This document shows, in pieces, positions 23,903 to 32,381 of a stretch of DNA of 64,000 bases; the first letter of the stretch is position 1; every line of letters starts with the position of its first letter. The notes under the pieces are model-generated. The model was not told the origin of the DNA. It made no database searches and worked only from the letters and a program-made list of their open reading frames with translations. Both the position numbers and the translations under genes were made by a program. Origin of the DNA: Streptomyces sp. WMMB 322 (GTDB lineage Bacteria; Actinomycetota; Actinomycetes; Streptomycetales; Streptomycetaceae); assembly GCF_900090145.1 (NCBI RefSeq), contig NZ_FMHI01000010.1, positions 1 to 64,000 of the forward strand, written 5' to 3'.

Positions 23903-24592
23903 GTGGGCGACGCAACACGTTCCCGTGACCAGCGAGCACAGCGCTCTGGCCTGCGCCTGGCAGGTGTGCGCACAAGCTGGCACACCGTGGACGACGGGGA
24001 CTTCTTCTGCCCCGCCTGCGGCGGCGACCGCAGCTACCGCCGCCGTGCGGGCAGACGCCGTTTCGTACTGCTGGGGGTGCCGCTGCTCTCCCGCGGCCGG
24101 GTCGCGCCCGTCCTCGAATGCGCCGCCTGCCACGGCCACTTCGGGCCCGAAGCCCTCGACCACCCCACCACCAACCGCCTCGCGCTGCTCCTGCGCGACG
24201 CCGTCCACGCCGTCGCGCTCGCCGTCCTCACCGCGGGCGGCCGCGAAAGCCGTGCCGCCCGCGAGGCAGCCGTTCACTCCGTGCGGAGCGCGGGTTACAC
24301 CGGCTGCACGGAAGAGCAACTGGTGACGTTGCTGGCGGCCCTCGCCGCCGACCGCGACTCCTCGCCCAGCGTCTGCGCCGAGATCGAACTGCACGAGGCC
24401 CTGGCACCGCTCGCCCCGCACCTGGCCCCTGCGGGCCGCGAGTCCCTGCTGCTGCACGGTGCGCGCATCGCGCTGGCCGACGGCCCGTACTGCGCTGCGG
24501 AGCGCGAGGCGCTGGAGGCGGTGGGCAGGTCGCTGCGGCTTGAGGACGAGGACGTCGACCGACTGCTGGCGCAGGCGCGCACGCCGCACTGA
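23903..24592 (+). CDS. TerB-like protein with N-terminal zinc ribbon
   Basis: A 229-residue protein. Residues about 35-80 carry two Cys pairs (CPACGG and CAACHG) flanking a basic, beta-rich stretch, a probable zinc ribbon. The remainder is all helical and resembles the tellurite-resistance TerB fold (RDAVHAVALAVLTAGGRES ... LADGPYCAAEREALEAVGRSLRLED). Such fusions are common in Streptomyces between leuA and recO, and their role is unknown; nothing nearby suggests tellurite resistance. GTG start with GGAGG 8 nt upstream. Confidence 0.85.
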   Translation: MGDATRSRDQRAQRSGLRLAGVRTSWHTVDDGDFFCPACGGDRSYRRRAGRRRFVLLGVPLLSRGRVAPVLECAACHGHFGPEALDHPTTNRLALLLRDAVHAVALAVLTAGGRESRAAREAAVHSVRSAGYTGCTEEQLVTLLAALAADRDSSPSVCAEIELHEALAPLAPHLAPAGRESLLLHGARIALADGPYCAAEREALEAVGRSLRLEDEDVDRLLAQARTPH

Positions 24593-24625
24593 GGAGCGCG
24601 ACGGGCGGGACGCCCGCGGGGGTGT

Positions 24626-24667
24626 AAGTCCCGGGCGCCGGCTGCCCGTTCAGGCGACCGGGAGGGC
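24626..24667. repeat. 42-bp direct repeat, copy 1
   Basis: Positions 24626-24667 match 26042-26083 at 38 of 42 bases, same orientation, 1,416 bp apart. The pair brackets the membrane-protein gene 24786-25925. Confidence 0.85.
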
Positions 24668-24785
24668 GTGCGGCGCGGTGCCGTTCGCGACGTACACGCG
24701 GTTGCCGTCGCCCACGAGTCACGGGCGTCCCTGCGCCGCCCAACCGGGTCTCGCCACAGGCGACTTCGGGAGCCCGCCGGCGGCT

Positions 24786-25925
24786 TCACGGGCCGTCCGC
24801 GCGCGGCGTGCGGGAGGGCCGGTGCCCCCCGTCGCCGGGAGCGGTCGTGGGGCCGGTCAGCGGATCCGTCAGCGCGCCGAGGACAACGGGCGCGTCGACC
24901 CGTCTTGTGACGACGCGGACCCTCCGATCACCGTCCCGGCACTCGAGCACGACGGCGTCGTATTTGTAGCTGTTGGCCCAGCCGACGGGGTCCTCGGGCC
25001 GCAGCGGGCGAAGTTCCCGCACTGTCAGCGATTCCGGAAGGCTCCTGCGGGCGAAGGACCCGTCCGGGTCGGGAGTCGCGGCCGGACGTCCGTCGCCCAC
25101 CACCAGGAGCCCGAAGCCGTCCACGCTGTAGGGGACGTCTCCGTGCACGGCCGCGTGCACGCACTGCTTCCCCTTCGGGGGGACCGGCACGATGCCGCCG
25201 GTGTCCGCGGCCCGGACCTCCCGCCGGGTCACCCACCACGCCACCAGGGTGGCCAGGCCCACGGCCGGCGGGATGCCGGCCGCGGTGACGGTGAACGCCT
25301 CCAGCACCCCGCCGCCGGCCCATCCCGCGAGCAGGCCGAGACAGCCCAGGAGAACGCCCGTCAAGGTCGGCACAGTGATCTGCCAGGGAGCGACCCGTCT
25401 CCTTGCCAGGTAGCGGAAGCGGTACCACAGGCCGGCCGCCAGCATGCCGAGGCCGAACGGCAGCGTCAGGAGTCCGAAGCCCGTGGGAAGCCGCCAGCCG
25501 TCGGTCGGTGACGCATCAGTCTCCTGGACGGCGTCACCGGAGCTGACAGCACGGATCTCACCCCGCCAGTAGTCGAGCACCACGTGGTCGCCCGCGTGCA
25601 CGGCTTCGTACACGGGGTCGTGTCCGGCCATTTTCACGCGATGCACGTCGTCCGAACCCCGCTCCGTGACGAGGAGCCAGTACTCATGGCCCTTTCCGAC
25701 GGGCTTGCTCTCCGTCCCCTCGACGGTCGCCGGAACCGAGGCCGTGCAGGAGTCCGAGCGCGTGCCGGCCGGGCAGGTGGGCGCTGTGGCGTACGCGCGT
25801 GCGTTCGCCAGTGCGCCCGGCACCATCGCGAACAGCACGGCAGAGACCACTACGAGGAACAAGCCGAGACCGATGGGCAGCCGAGCCTCCGGGGCGCGCA
25901 GCGCTCCGCGTGTCCGATCCGTCAC
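24786..25925 (-). CDS. Membrane protein of unknown function
   Basis: A 379-residue protein with about five hydrophobic segments: near residues 17-40 (LGLFLVVVSAVLFAMVPGALA), about 150-170, 187-208 and 215-235. Between the first two is an extracytoplasmic loop with two Cys (TCPAG ... DSCTA). The C-terminal ~130 residues are soluble, with a beta-rich LTVRELRPL ... VVLECRDG region. No family recognised; it resembles many Streptomyces integral membrane proteins of unknown role. GTG at 25925 follows GGAGG about 9 nt upstream. It lies between two 42-bp direct repeats. Confidence 0.75.
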   Translation of the reverse strand: MTDRTRGALRAPEARLPIGLGLFLVVVSAVLFAMVPGALANARAYATAPTCPAGTRSDSCTASVPATVEGTESKPVGKGHEYWLLVTERGSDDVHRVKMAGHDPVYEAVHAGDHVVLDYWRGEIRAVSSGDAVQETDASPTDGWRLPTGFGLLTLPFGLGMLAAGLWYRFRYLARRRVAPWQITVPTLTGVLLGCLGLLAGWAGGGVLEAFTVTAAGIPPAVGLATLVAWWVTRREVRAADTGGIVPVPPKGKQCVHAAVHGDVPYSVDGFGLLVVGDGRPAATPDPDGSFARRSLPESLTVRELRPLRPEDPVGWANSYKYDAVVLECRDGDRRVRVVTRRVDAPVVLGALTDPLTGPTTAPGDGGHRPSRTPRADGP

Positions 25926-26041
25926 CCCCGCAGCCTCCGCCCCCTCGGCCCCCCGGCCGCGTTTCTCCGTATTCTGCACCGTTTCTCCGCACCTGGGTAC
26001 CCCGGCGGACAGCGGGCGAGGGTGCGGCTCCCGGGAGGGGC

Positions 26042-26083
26042 AAGTCCCGGGCGCCGGCTGTCCGTTCAGGTCACCGGGTGGGC
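26042..26083. repeat. 42-bp direct repeat, copy 2
   Basis: Partner of 24626-24667 with four mismatches. It lies about 120 bp upstream of the membrane-protein start. Confidence 0.85.
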
Positions 26084-26187
26084 GAGCACGGCCCGCACCG
26101 CCGGAAGCGCGGCCTGGCCGGCTTGCCACCACGGAAGCCGCCGGCGATGAACTCCACGGGGTCGCTCATGGTCCCGGCCCACGGGTC

Positions 26188-26358
26188 GTGGATCAAGACG
26201 GGGAGGCGATCGACTTCGTCAACGCGGTCGAACCCGCGCGGGCGTTCGCCGTACACGACGCGCAGATCAACGATCGCGGGCTCAGCAGCGTCAACGGATG
26301 GCTCGCCGAGGAGACCGACTCCGGCTACCGGTATCTGAGACCGGGCGAGTCGCTCTGA
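26188..26358 (+). CDS. Short hypothetical protein, possibly a frameshifted remnant
   Basis: A 56-codon frame (MDQDGEAIDFVNAVEP ... YLRPGESL) with high GC at third positions, so it looks coding. Just upstream (26147-26205) a second frame, MNSTGSLMVPAHGSWIKTG, also shows a coding-like third-position bias. A frameshift near 26205 joining the two would give about 70 residues. No ribosome site fits either start, and no family is recognised. It may be the end of a decayed gene. Confidence 0.3.
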   Translation: MDQDGEAIDFVNAVEPARAFAVHDAQINDRGLSSVNGWLAEETDSGYRYLRPGESL

Positions 26359-26379
26359 GCCGGGTTGCGGGGCCCGCCC

Positions 26380-26664
26380 TCAACCACCGTTCTTTACACG
26401 GCGGATGAAGGCCGACCAGGAGCGCGCGTCGAAGAGGAGGGCGGGGCCGTCGGTGGACTTGCTGTCCCGTACGGGGACGACGCCGGTGAGGTCGTCGTAG
26501 ACCTCGACGCACTCACCGCCGCTGCCGTTGCTGTAGGTGCTCTTGCGCCATCGCGCGGCGCCGGGGAAATGCTCGGCGATTTCGAGGCAATTTCCGCCGT
26601 CAGGATTGCTGTAGCTGCTCTTGCGCCAGTAAGCGTCGCGCAAGTCAGCCTGGATGCCTGTCAT
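26380..26664 (-). CDS. Tandem DUF397 protein
   Basis: A 94-residue protein with two DUF397 units: WRKSSYSNPDGGNCLEIA (about residues 13-30) and WRKSTYSNGSGGECVEV with the full ending VPVRDSKS ... WSAFI. The first unit is truncated. DUF397 proteins accompany XRE regulators in Streptomyces (BldB/WhiJ-like systems) and are thought to act with them. Its ATG lies inside the 3' end of the XRE gene (20-bp overlap), so the pair is coupled. Confidence 0.93.
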   Translation of the reverse strand: MTGIQADLRDAYWRKSSYSNPDGGNCLEIAEHFPGAARWRKSTYSNGSGGECVEVYDDLTGVVPVRDSKSTDGPALLFDARSWSAFIRRVKNGG

Positions 26665-27496
26665 TTCGAAAGTCCTCTGCTGCTGCCTCGATCATGGCGA
26701 GGGACGCCTTCGGTGGCAGTGCGACGGCCCTGAGCAGATCGTACGACCTCCGGTACTTCTGTACGAGGCGTGGATCATCGACGGTGTCCCCGCTGTATGT
26801 GGCTTCCGTGTAGACCATGGGCGGGGCGTCGGCGAAGGTCATGATGGTGGCTCCGCTGAGCATGAGTGGATGCACCCCGGCGTTCCACGGAAGAACCTGG
26901 GAAACGATGCGAAGGCGTCTCCCCAACTCCGCGATGTGGTCCAGCTGGTGGGCCATCGCCTGCGGGCAGAGCACGGGATGACGCAGCAACGACTCGTGAA
27001 GGACCACCCAGTACAGCGGAGTCTCGCCATCCTCGAAGAGGCTGGCCCGTGCCAGCCGGGCGTTGACCTTGAGGTCGACCCCTTCGGAAAAGCCCAGCAC
27101 CTGGGTGCTCTCCAGCACCGCCCGCGCGTACGACTCCGTCTGCAACAGCCCTGGAATCAGTGTCGGACACCACTCCTCGATGGTCTCCGCCCGTTTCTCC
27201 GCCTCCAGCACCTTCTCGAAGTACCCCGCGTGCCCGCCCCGCTTCGCCTTCCTCACGTCCTCGCACCGCCGTGCGAAGAAGCCGTCCGTGCCCAGGACTT
27301 GGTCCACGTGCTGCGCCAGGTCGAGCGGCATGCGGCGCTCACCGCGTTCGATCTCGCTGAGGTGGCTGGCGCCGTAGAAGCTGCCGTCGACCAGTTTCTG
27401 CTGGGTGAGCCCGGCCTGTTCCCGTTTCCACCGCAACTCCTTGCCGTAGAAGGTCGGAAGGCTCGCCGAGCCGTCGATGTCCTTGGGGCCGGGCAT
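26645..27496 (-). CDS. XRE-family regulator with DUF5753 domain
   Basis: A 283-residue protein. The N-terminal helix-turn-helix reads LRWKREQAGLTQQKLVDGSFYGASHLSEIERGER (residues about 21-54); the remainder is the DUF5753 ligand/sensor-like domain starting at IEEWCPTLIPGLLQTESYARAV and ending PKASLAMIEAAAEDFR. These WhiJ-type regulators, paired with small DUF397 partners, affect development and antibiotic production in Streptomyces. It is divergent from 27683. Confidence 0.95.
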   Translation of the reverse strand: MPGPKDIDGSASLPTFYGKELRWKREQAGLTQQKLVDGSFYGASHLSEIERGERRMPLDLAQHVDQVLGTDGFFARRCEDVRKAKRGGHAGYFEKVLEAEKRAETIEEWCPTLIPGLLQTESYARAVLESTQVLGFSEGVDLKVNARLARASLFEDGETPLYWVVLHESLLRHPVLCPQAMAHQLDHIAELGRRLRIVSQVLPWNAGVHPLMLSGATIMTFADAPPMVYTEATYSGDTVDDPRLVQKYRRSYDLLRAVALPPKASLAMIEAAAEDFRNDRHPG

Positions 27497-27682
27497 GGTT
27501 CACCGCCGTCGGTACGCAGTCCTCGTTCGTTCCCTGCCGGGCCCGGCGGCTTTGCCCCGCTTCCACGGAGCCGCCCGCCCCTTCCGCACGTCGCGGCGGG
27601 GAGCCCGGACCACTGGCACGCTACGCGAATCGGCAGCATTCTGTGATGAGTTCGTCACACACCGCACAGGAAGGTGCGACCC

Positions 27683-27997
27683 ATGCACGGCATGTACGGC
27701 GGCACGTACGGCCACGACCTCGGCTGGAGCCCCGGCCCCGGCCCCGGCGACGGTTCCGGTCCCGGCGACGACGCGGACGACGCCCACGACGCGGAGGCCG
27801 TCCAGGCCTGCGTGCGAGACCTGCGCACCGCGCTGGAGGCGCACGGCATCACGCTGCCCTCCATCGGGGTCGAGCCCGCCGCCTTCGCGAACAGGCCGTC
27901 TCTGCCGCTCGTGGCGCTGGGCAACTGCAACGTGCGGACCGCGCGTGCTCTCGCCGCCGTCCTCCGGACGGCATGGCGCGTCGAGGAACCGCGGTGA
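27683..27997 (+). CDS. Small hypothetical protein
   Basis: A 104-residue protein. The first 40 residues are Gly/Pro/Asp-rich (GPGPGDGSGPGDDADDA); the rest forms a compact helical and beta part (VQACVRDLRTALEAHGITLPSIGV ... LGNCNVRTARALAAVLR). No family recognised. The ribosome site CAGGAAGG lies about 9 nt before the ATG. It overlaps the next gene by 4 nt and is divergent from the XRE/DUF397 pair, a position often taken by the pair's regulatory target. Confidence 0.65.
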   Translation: MHGMYGGTYGHDLGWSPGPGPGDGSGPGDDADDAHDAEAVQACVRDLRTALEAHGITLPSIGVEPAAFANRPSLPLVALGNCNVRTARALAAVLRTAWRVEEPR

Positions 27998-28185
27998 CCG
28001 CCCGCGGGTGGCGTATCGACCGCATCCCCGCGAAGCCGGTGCGGCGCGCGGAGGACGGGCGCGTCAGTGTTCCGCTGTGGCTGCTGCGCGACGGCGTCCA
28101 CCACTCCGACCTCGATCTGCGCCTGTCGCCGGCCGAGGCGGAGGTGCTGCGCGCGCAGCTCTCGTCGGTCCTGGACGCACAGTAA
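27994..28185 (+). CDS. Small hypothetical protein
   Basis: A 63-residue protein, VTARGWRIDRIPAKPV ... AEVLRAQLSSVLDAQ, with a GTG start overlapping the previous stop (GTGA). It has an amphipathic C-terminal helix. The tight coupling with 27683 and consistent codon bias support it as real; its function is unknown. Confidence 0.65.
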   Translation: MTARGWRIDRIPAKPVRRAEDGRVSVPLWLLRDGVHHSDLDLRLSPAEAEVLRAQLSSVLDAQ

Positions 28186-28361
28186 GACGGCGGCGCCGCG
28201 CCCGGGCCCTCCGCCGCAGCCGCCCCCCGGACCGTCCGCGCTGCCGTACTCCCCGAAAGGCCCTCCTGAGCACGGCATTTGAGGGCTTGAGCTATCATCC
28301 TTCTTCGAACAACTGGATGACCACTGGGTCGTCAGGTGATCGACGGGGGAGGCGGGGAGCC

Positions 28362-28796
28362 GTGGCCGGTGGCGCATCGGGCGGGTACGAGGTCCAGAAG
28401 AGCGGTATGGCCGGGGAGGCCCGGAAGCTCGACGACGCGGGTGACGACGTCGGCGGCATAGCCAAGGCCGTGGACAGCCAGATGTGTTACTCGGCGGATG
28501 CGCTGGGCGGTTCCGACTCCGGCCCGGCCTTCGACAACTTCGCGTCCGCATGGCAGGCCGAGGCGAAGACGCTGGAAGCCGCGTTGCACGAACTCGCGGA
28601 CAAGGTCCGTGTGTCCAAGGCGAATTACCAGGGCGCCGACGGCTACGCGGTGCGCGGTCTGAACTCCGCGGGCGCGGGCGACGGGCTGACCACGGGTGCC
28701 GCACCCGGCGCACGCCCTGCCGCGCTCGGCGGCCCGGCGGTCGGCACCCGGCCCACGCCGGGCGCGCCGCCGCCAGGCCTCGCCGACTTCGACTGA
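28362..28796 (+). CDS. EspC-like type VII secretion target
   Basis: A 144-residue protein with a helical hairpin like the EspC/DUF2580 family of type VII (ESX) substrates: YEVQKSGMAGEARKLDDAGDDVGGIAKAV, then FDNFASAWQAEAKTLEAALHELADKVRVSKANYQGADGYAVRGL split here by description only. The second helix is followed by YQGAD, matching the YxxxD/E secretion signal. The last ~45 residues are Pro/Gly/Ala-rich. It precedes the effector gene by 76 bp and probably acts as its partner for export. GTG start with GGGGAG upstream. Confidence 0.75.
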   Translation: MAGGASGGYEVQKSGMAGEARKLDDAGDDVGGIAKAVDSQMCYSADALGGSDSGPAFDNFASAWQAEAKTLEAALHELADKVRVSKANYQGADGYAVRGLNSAGAGDGLTTGAAPGARPAALGGPAVGTRPTPGAPPPGLADFD

Positions 28797-28872
28797 CGCG
28801 CCGCGCCGTAAGGCGTCGCTTCCATCTGCTTCCAGCCGAACCACCGGACGACGAACCACGGGGGCCCAAGTC

Positions 28873-30468
28873 ATGTCCGACGCAGGGGAATCCACCACCG
28901 ACCGCAGAGAGAAGATCGCCGAGCACGTGCGCTCACTCGCCGGGGCGGACAGCAAGAACGGGGTCATCGAGGCCATCGAGAAGCTGCTGGGCGTCTCGCC
29001 GCCCGTCGGCTCACCGTCGACGATCGACGCTGTGGCCAAGCGGTACAAGGACCAGGCGGACGACGCCGCGGACGTCCAGCGGCGCGTGGAGAAGGTCGCC
29101 AAGTCCGGGCTGCCGTCCGTGTGGGTGGGCAGCACGGGTGCCAAGGCGTCCGAAGTGGTCTCGGCTGCGGGGCGTTCGGCGGAGCAGATGGACGAGGCGT
29201 TCCGCAAGGCGTCCAAGGCCCTCAACGACCTGTCCGATGCGATCACCTCGGCCCGCTCGACGGACGAGTTCGGACGCGAACAGCTCCGCAAGGCGCGCAG
29301 CATGCTCGGCGGCGAGGACGGCTTCTTCGACGACATGGTCGAGAAGGACGCCGAGGAGGCGGAGCGCAAGCGGGCCCAGGACACCGCGGGCGCCGGCGGC
29401 AACTGCCTGCTGAGCGCCGCCGAGCAGGCCGACGACGCCGCGAGGACGGCCGCGCGTGAACTCAACAAGTACGCCGCCGAGGCCCGCGCCGGGCAGATGA
29501 AGACCGACGAGATCTCCGCCGCCGACCGCCTCGTCCTCGCCGACATCGCCGTCCCCGGCGGCAAGCAGGAGCAGAACGAACTGCTCACGGCCAACGACCT
29601 CGAACGCTCCGGCCGCTTCATGGAGAAGATGAGCGACCGGGACCAGGCCCGCTACGAGCGGATGCTCGCGGACGCCAAGTCCCCGCAGGAACGCGCCTAC
29701 TTGGTGAAGGCGCTGGCCTCCGGCCACAGCGTGGACGAGGTCGGCGAGTTCCGCGACAAGATCCACGGCAAGGACCCCGTCTGGCTCCAGCAGCACCTCA
29801 CGCCGGTGACGACCGCTGCGGACAGTCAGAAGAACGAGGGTGTGAACGCGGACGGCTCCAACACCAACACCGACTACCAGCAGTTCGGCGACGAAAGATG
29901 GTCGCAGGACGGCAACACCTGCGTTCCCTCGTCCACGGTCACGGCCCGCGCCATGGTCGACCCGGTGTACGCGCTGGAGCTGACCGGCGGCCCGTCCGGG
30001 CAGGAGGACGATCCCGACGCCTTCCGCGAGCGCCTCGGCGACGAGCAGATGCGGATGCACGAGGAGGGCGACGGGAACTACGAGCACTGGTTCTCCGACA
30101 CACCGGCAGGCATGGACAACGACGGGAAGACCGAGATCGTCAACAAGGAGATCAGCCCGCACACCGGCAGCGAGTACGAGTTCCAGGAGACGCGCAGCGC
30201 CGACGCCAGACGCGATGTGCTGCCCGACATCGAGAAGGCCGTCGCCGAGGGCAAGCCCGTCCCGATCGGCGTCGAGGGGTACACCGACGGCGACCGCAGC
30301 GGCCACGCGATGATGGTGATCGGCCAGGAGGGCGACATGCTCCAGATCTACAACCCGTGGGGGCAGACGACCTGGGTCAGCGAGGACGACTTCGTGAACG
30401 GCCACATGGACAAGGCCTCCGACTCCCGCATGCCGGACGCCTACGCCGTCCACGTCCCGGCCGGCTGA
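28873..30468 (+). CDS. Type VII-type effector with cysteine-peptidase domain
   Basis: A 531-residue protein. Residues 1-170 are helical and charged, with a WVGSTG turn (84-89) reminiscent of the WXG helical hairpin, and residues 180-310 continue helical. The C-terminal domain (about 335-531) looks like a papain/C39-type cysteine peptidase: Cys350 in GNTCVPSS, His478 in SGHAMMVIG and Asn494 in IYNPWGQ, spaced as in the Cys-His-Asn class. There is no signal peptide, which fits type VII export with the preceding EspC-like protein. The next gene encodes a chagasin-like lipoprotein. A polymorphic-toxin effector is the best reading; a bacteriocin-processing peptidase is less likely. Confidence 0.75.
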   Translation: MSDAGESTTDRREKIAEHVRSLAGADSKNGVIEAIEKLLGVSPPVGSPSTIDAVAKRYKDQADDAADVQRRVEKVAKSGLPSVWVGSTGAKASEVVSAAGRSAEQMDEAFRKASKALNDLSDAITSARSTDEFGREQLRKARSMLGGEDGFFDDMVEKDAEEAERKRAQDTAGAGGNCLLSAAEQADDAARTAARELNKYAAEARAGQMKTDEISAADRLVLADIAVPGGKQEQNELLTANDLERSGRFMEKMSDRDQARYERMLADAKSPQERAYLVKALASGHSVDEVGEFRDKIHGKDPVWLQQHLTPVTTAADSQKNEGVNADGSNTNTDYQQFGDERWSQDGNTCVPSSTVTARAMVDPVYALELTGGPSGQEDDPDAFRERLGDEQMRMHEEGDGNYEHWFSDTPAGMDNDGKTEIVNKEISPHTGSEYEFQETRSADARRDVLPDIEKAVAEGKPVPIGVEGYTDGDRSGHAMMVIGQEGDMLQIYNPWGQTTWVSEDDFVNGHMDKASDSRMPDAYAVHVPAG

Positions 30469-30499
30469 GCCGGCCGAGCCCGACTGGGAAGTGAGCATC

Positions 30500-30976
30500 A
30501 TGCGCAGGCACTTGACCCGGCTCGCACCGCCCGTCCTGCTGGCGGCGGCGTTGACCGGTTGCGGCCTCACCGGGCCCGAGACCTACGAACCCGGCGAGAA
30601 GAACATCGAGGTGGACGAGGGGGAGGAGTTCGAGCTGTCCGTCCCGGTCGCCACGGCGATGGGGGAGTGGTGGCATCTGACCTCCCCGAAGCCCGACGCG
30701 GCGGTCGTCGAACCCGTCGGCAAGGACGAGGAACTGGACGGGGACGACGACGATTCGGCCGGCGGCAGCAAGGGAACGGACCGCTTCACGTTCAAGGCCG
30801 TCGGCAAGGGCACCACGAAGATCCGCCTCATCCAGTGCCCGCGCGGCGCCTGCGCCGGCGGGGGCAGCAAGGGCGGCGCCGTCACCCCGTCGCCCGTCCC
30901 CAGCGGCAGCCCCACCCCGGCCGAGAAGTACCGCGCCACCATCCACACCTACACCGTGACGGTGAAGCAGCCATGA
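30500..30976 (+). CDS. Lipoprotein resembling chagasin-type cysteine peptidase inhibitors
   Basis: A 158-residue lipoprotein: basic start, hydrophobic core and lipobox LTGC (Cys21). The mature part starts with NIEVDEGEEFELSVPV, has a GEWWHL turn, an acidic/Gly-rich loop (about 75-92), then DRFTFKAVGKGTTKIRLIQC and the final TYTVTVK strand. This order of strands and loops recalls the chagasin (I42) fold, which blocks papain-like enzymes with three loops. The usual NPTTG and RPW motifs are not conserved, so this is a structural guess. It follows a cysteine-peptidase effector by 31 bp and could be its immunity protein on the outer membrane face. Overlaps the next gene (ATGA). Confidence 0.65.
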   Translation: MRRHLTRLAPPVLLAAALTGCGLTGPETYEPGEKNIEVDEGEEFELSVPVATAMGEWWHLTSPKPDAAVVEPVGKDEELDGDDDDSAGGSKGTDRFTFKAVGKGTTKIRLIQCPRGACAGGGSKGGAVTPSPVPSGSPTPAEKYRATIHTYTVTVKQP

Positions 30977-31374
30977 ACACACCGGTGACGCCGCCTCCCG
31001 GCCGCAGCGACGACGACCTCGCGCGGTCGGACATCCCGGCGATGCTGCGGTACGGGCTCTCCTTCGCCGGACCGCACCGCACCGCGCTCTTCGGCGACGG
31101 CGCGGTGGGCGCCGCTGTCCTCCTCGACCGGCGCGGCATCCGGCCGCGGGCGGTCGCCTTCCTGGCCGAGATCGTCCGCAGCGGCGGGACGCGGTACGCG
31201 GCCGGGCTCACCGAGCCCGTGCCGGGCGAGGAGGCGTCGGCCGTGGTGCGCTCCTGGCTGGAGTCCGCGGCGGACGTGGCGAGCGGCGTCGGCGGGGACG
31301 AGGACGTCGCGCGATGGCTGGAGGCCGTGGCCGAGCTGCTCGGCCTCCGCCTCGCCGCCCGCACCACCCGGTAG
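30973..31374 (+). CDS. Hypothetical protein of the effector cassette
   Basis: A 133-residue soluble protein, mostly helical, with a central GAVGAAVLLDRRGIRPRAVAFL segment and a C-terminal EDVARWLEAVAELLG helix. No signal peptide, membrane segment or family recognised. Its ATG overlaps the lipoprotein stop (ATGA), so the two are translationally coupled and it belongs to the same unit. It might be a chaperone or a second immunity protein; there is no direct evidence. Confidence 0.65.
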   Translation: MNTPVTPPPGRSDDDLARSDIPAMLRYGLSFAGPHRTALFGDGAVGAAVLLDRRGIRPRAVAFLAEIVRSGGTRYAAGLTEPVPGEEASAVVRSWLESAADVASGVGGDEDVARWLEAVAELLGLRLAARTTR

Positions 31375-31473
31375 CAGGGGGCGGCGCCGCCTTCCGGTCA
31401 CGGGCGGCGGTGCGGCAACCGCCCCCGGCGACCGGGACCGCCCCCCGCCCGCGCCGTACGGGATACTGGCGCC

Positions 31474-32295
31474 ATGAGTCTGTTCCGCGACGACGGCATC
31501 GTGCTGCGCACCCAGAAGCTGGGCGAGGCGGACCGGATCATCACGCTGCTCACGCGCGGGCACGGCCGGGTGCGGGCGGTCGCCCGCGGGGTGCGGCGCA
31601 CGAAATCCAAGTTCGGGGCGCGGCTGGAGCCCTTCAGCCACGTCGATGTGCAGTTCTTCGCCCGCGGCAGTGAACTGATCGGCCGCGGGCTGCCGTTGTG
31701 CACCCAGACGGAGACCATCGCCCCGTACGGGCAGGCCATCGTCTCCGACTACACGCGCTACACCGCCGGCACGGCCATGCTGGAGACCGCCGAGCGCTTC
31801 ACCGACCACGAGGGCGAACCCAACGTGCAGCAGTACCTGCTGCTGGTGGGCGGGCTGCGCACGCTTGCCGCCGGGGACCACACGCCAGGGCTGGTGCTGG
31901 ACGCCTTCCTGCTGCGGTCACTGGCCATGGGCGGCTACGCGCCCAGCTTCGACGACTGCGCCAAGTGCGGACTGCACGGCCCCAACCGCTTCTTCTCCGT
32001 CGCCTCCGGCGGCGTGGTGTGCGGCGACTGCCGGGTGCCCGGCAGCGTCGTACCGTCGCCGGAGACGCTGCGGCTGCTCGGCGCGCTGCTGACCGGCGAC
32101 TGGGAGACGGCCGACGCGTGCGAGGCCAGGCACGCCCGGGAGGGCACCGGACTCGTCTCGGCCTATCTGCACTGGCACATGGAGCGCGGGCTGCGTTCGC
32201 TGCGCTACGTCGACCGCACCCGGGGCGGCCGGGGCGGTGCTCCCGGCCCGCCGGACGCGCGGGCGCAGGCGGAACCGGAGGCCAGGCCCTCCTGA
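31474..32295 (+). CDS. recO: DNA repair protein RecO
   Basis: A 273-residue RecO. The N-terminal OB fold starts MSLFRDDGIVLRTQKLGEADRI, the helical middle follows, and a four-cysteine zinc site is present (CAKCG ... CGDC, about residues 166-186). RecO anneals SSB-coated DNA and loads RecA with RecR. The final ~30 residues are a disordered Gly/Ala/Pro tail. It is 86 bp upstream of uppS, the usual Streptomyces order. Confidence 0.96.
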   Translation: MSLFRDDGIVLRTQKLGEADRIITLLTRGHGRVRAVARGVRRTKSKFGARLEPFSHVDVQFFARGSELIGRGLPLCTQTETIAPYGQAIVSDYTRYTAGTAMLETAERFTDHEGEPNVQQYLLLVGGLRTLAAGDHTPGLVLDAFLLRSLAMGGYAPSFDDCAKCGLHGPNRFFSVASGGVVCGDCRVPGSVVPSPETLRLLGALLTGDWETADACEARHAREGTGLVSAYLHWHMERGLRSLRYVDRTRGGRGGAPGPPDARAQAEPEARPS

Positions 32296-32381
32296 CCGGC
32301 GGCGGCGTACAGGCGTCGGCTACGCTCGCCTCGTCCTCGCGCCTCCCGCACCGATCCGTCCCATCCTGGAGCTGAACGACC

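Noticed and set aside
28873..30468. Reading the cysteine-peptidase protein as a bacteriocin-processing ABC exporter (C39 type)
   Set aside because: No membrane segments or ATPase domain are present; the peptidase-like region is at the C-terminus, unlike exporters.
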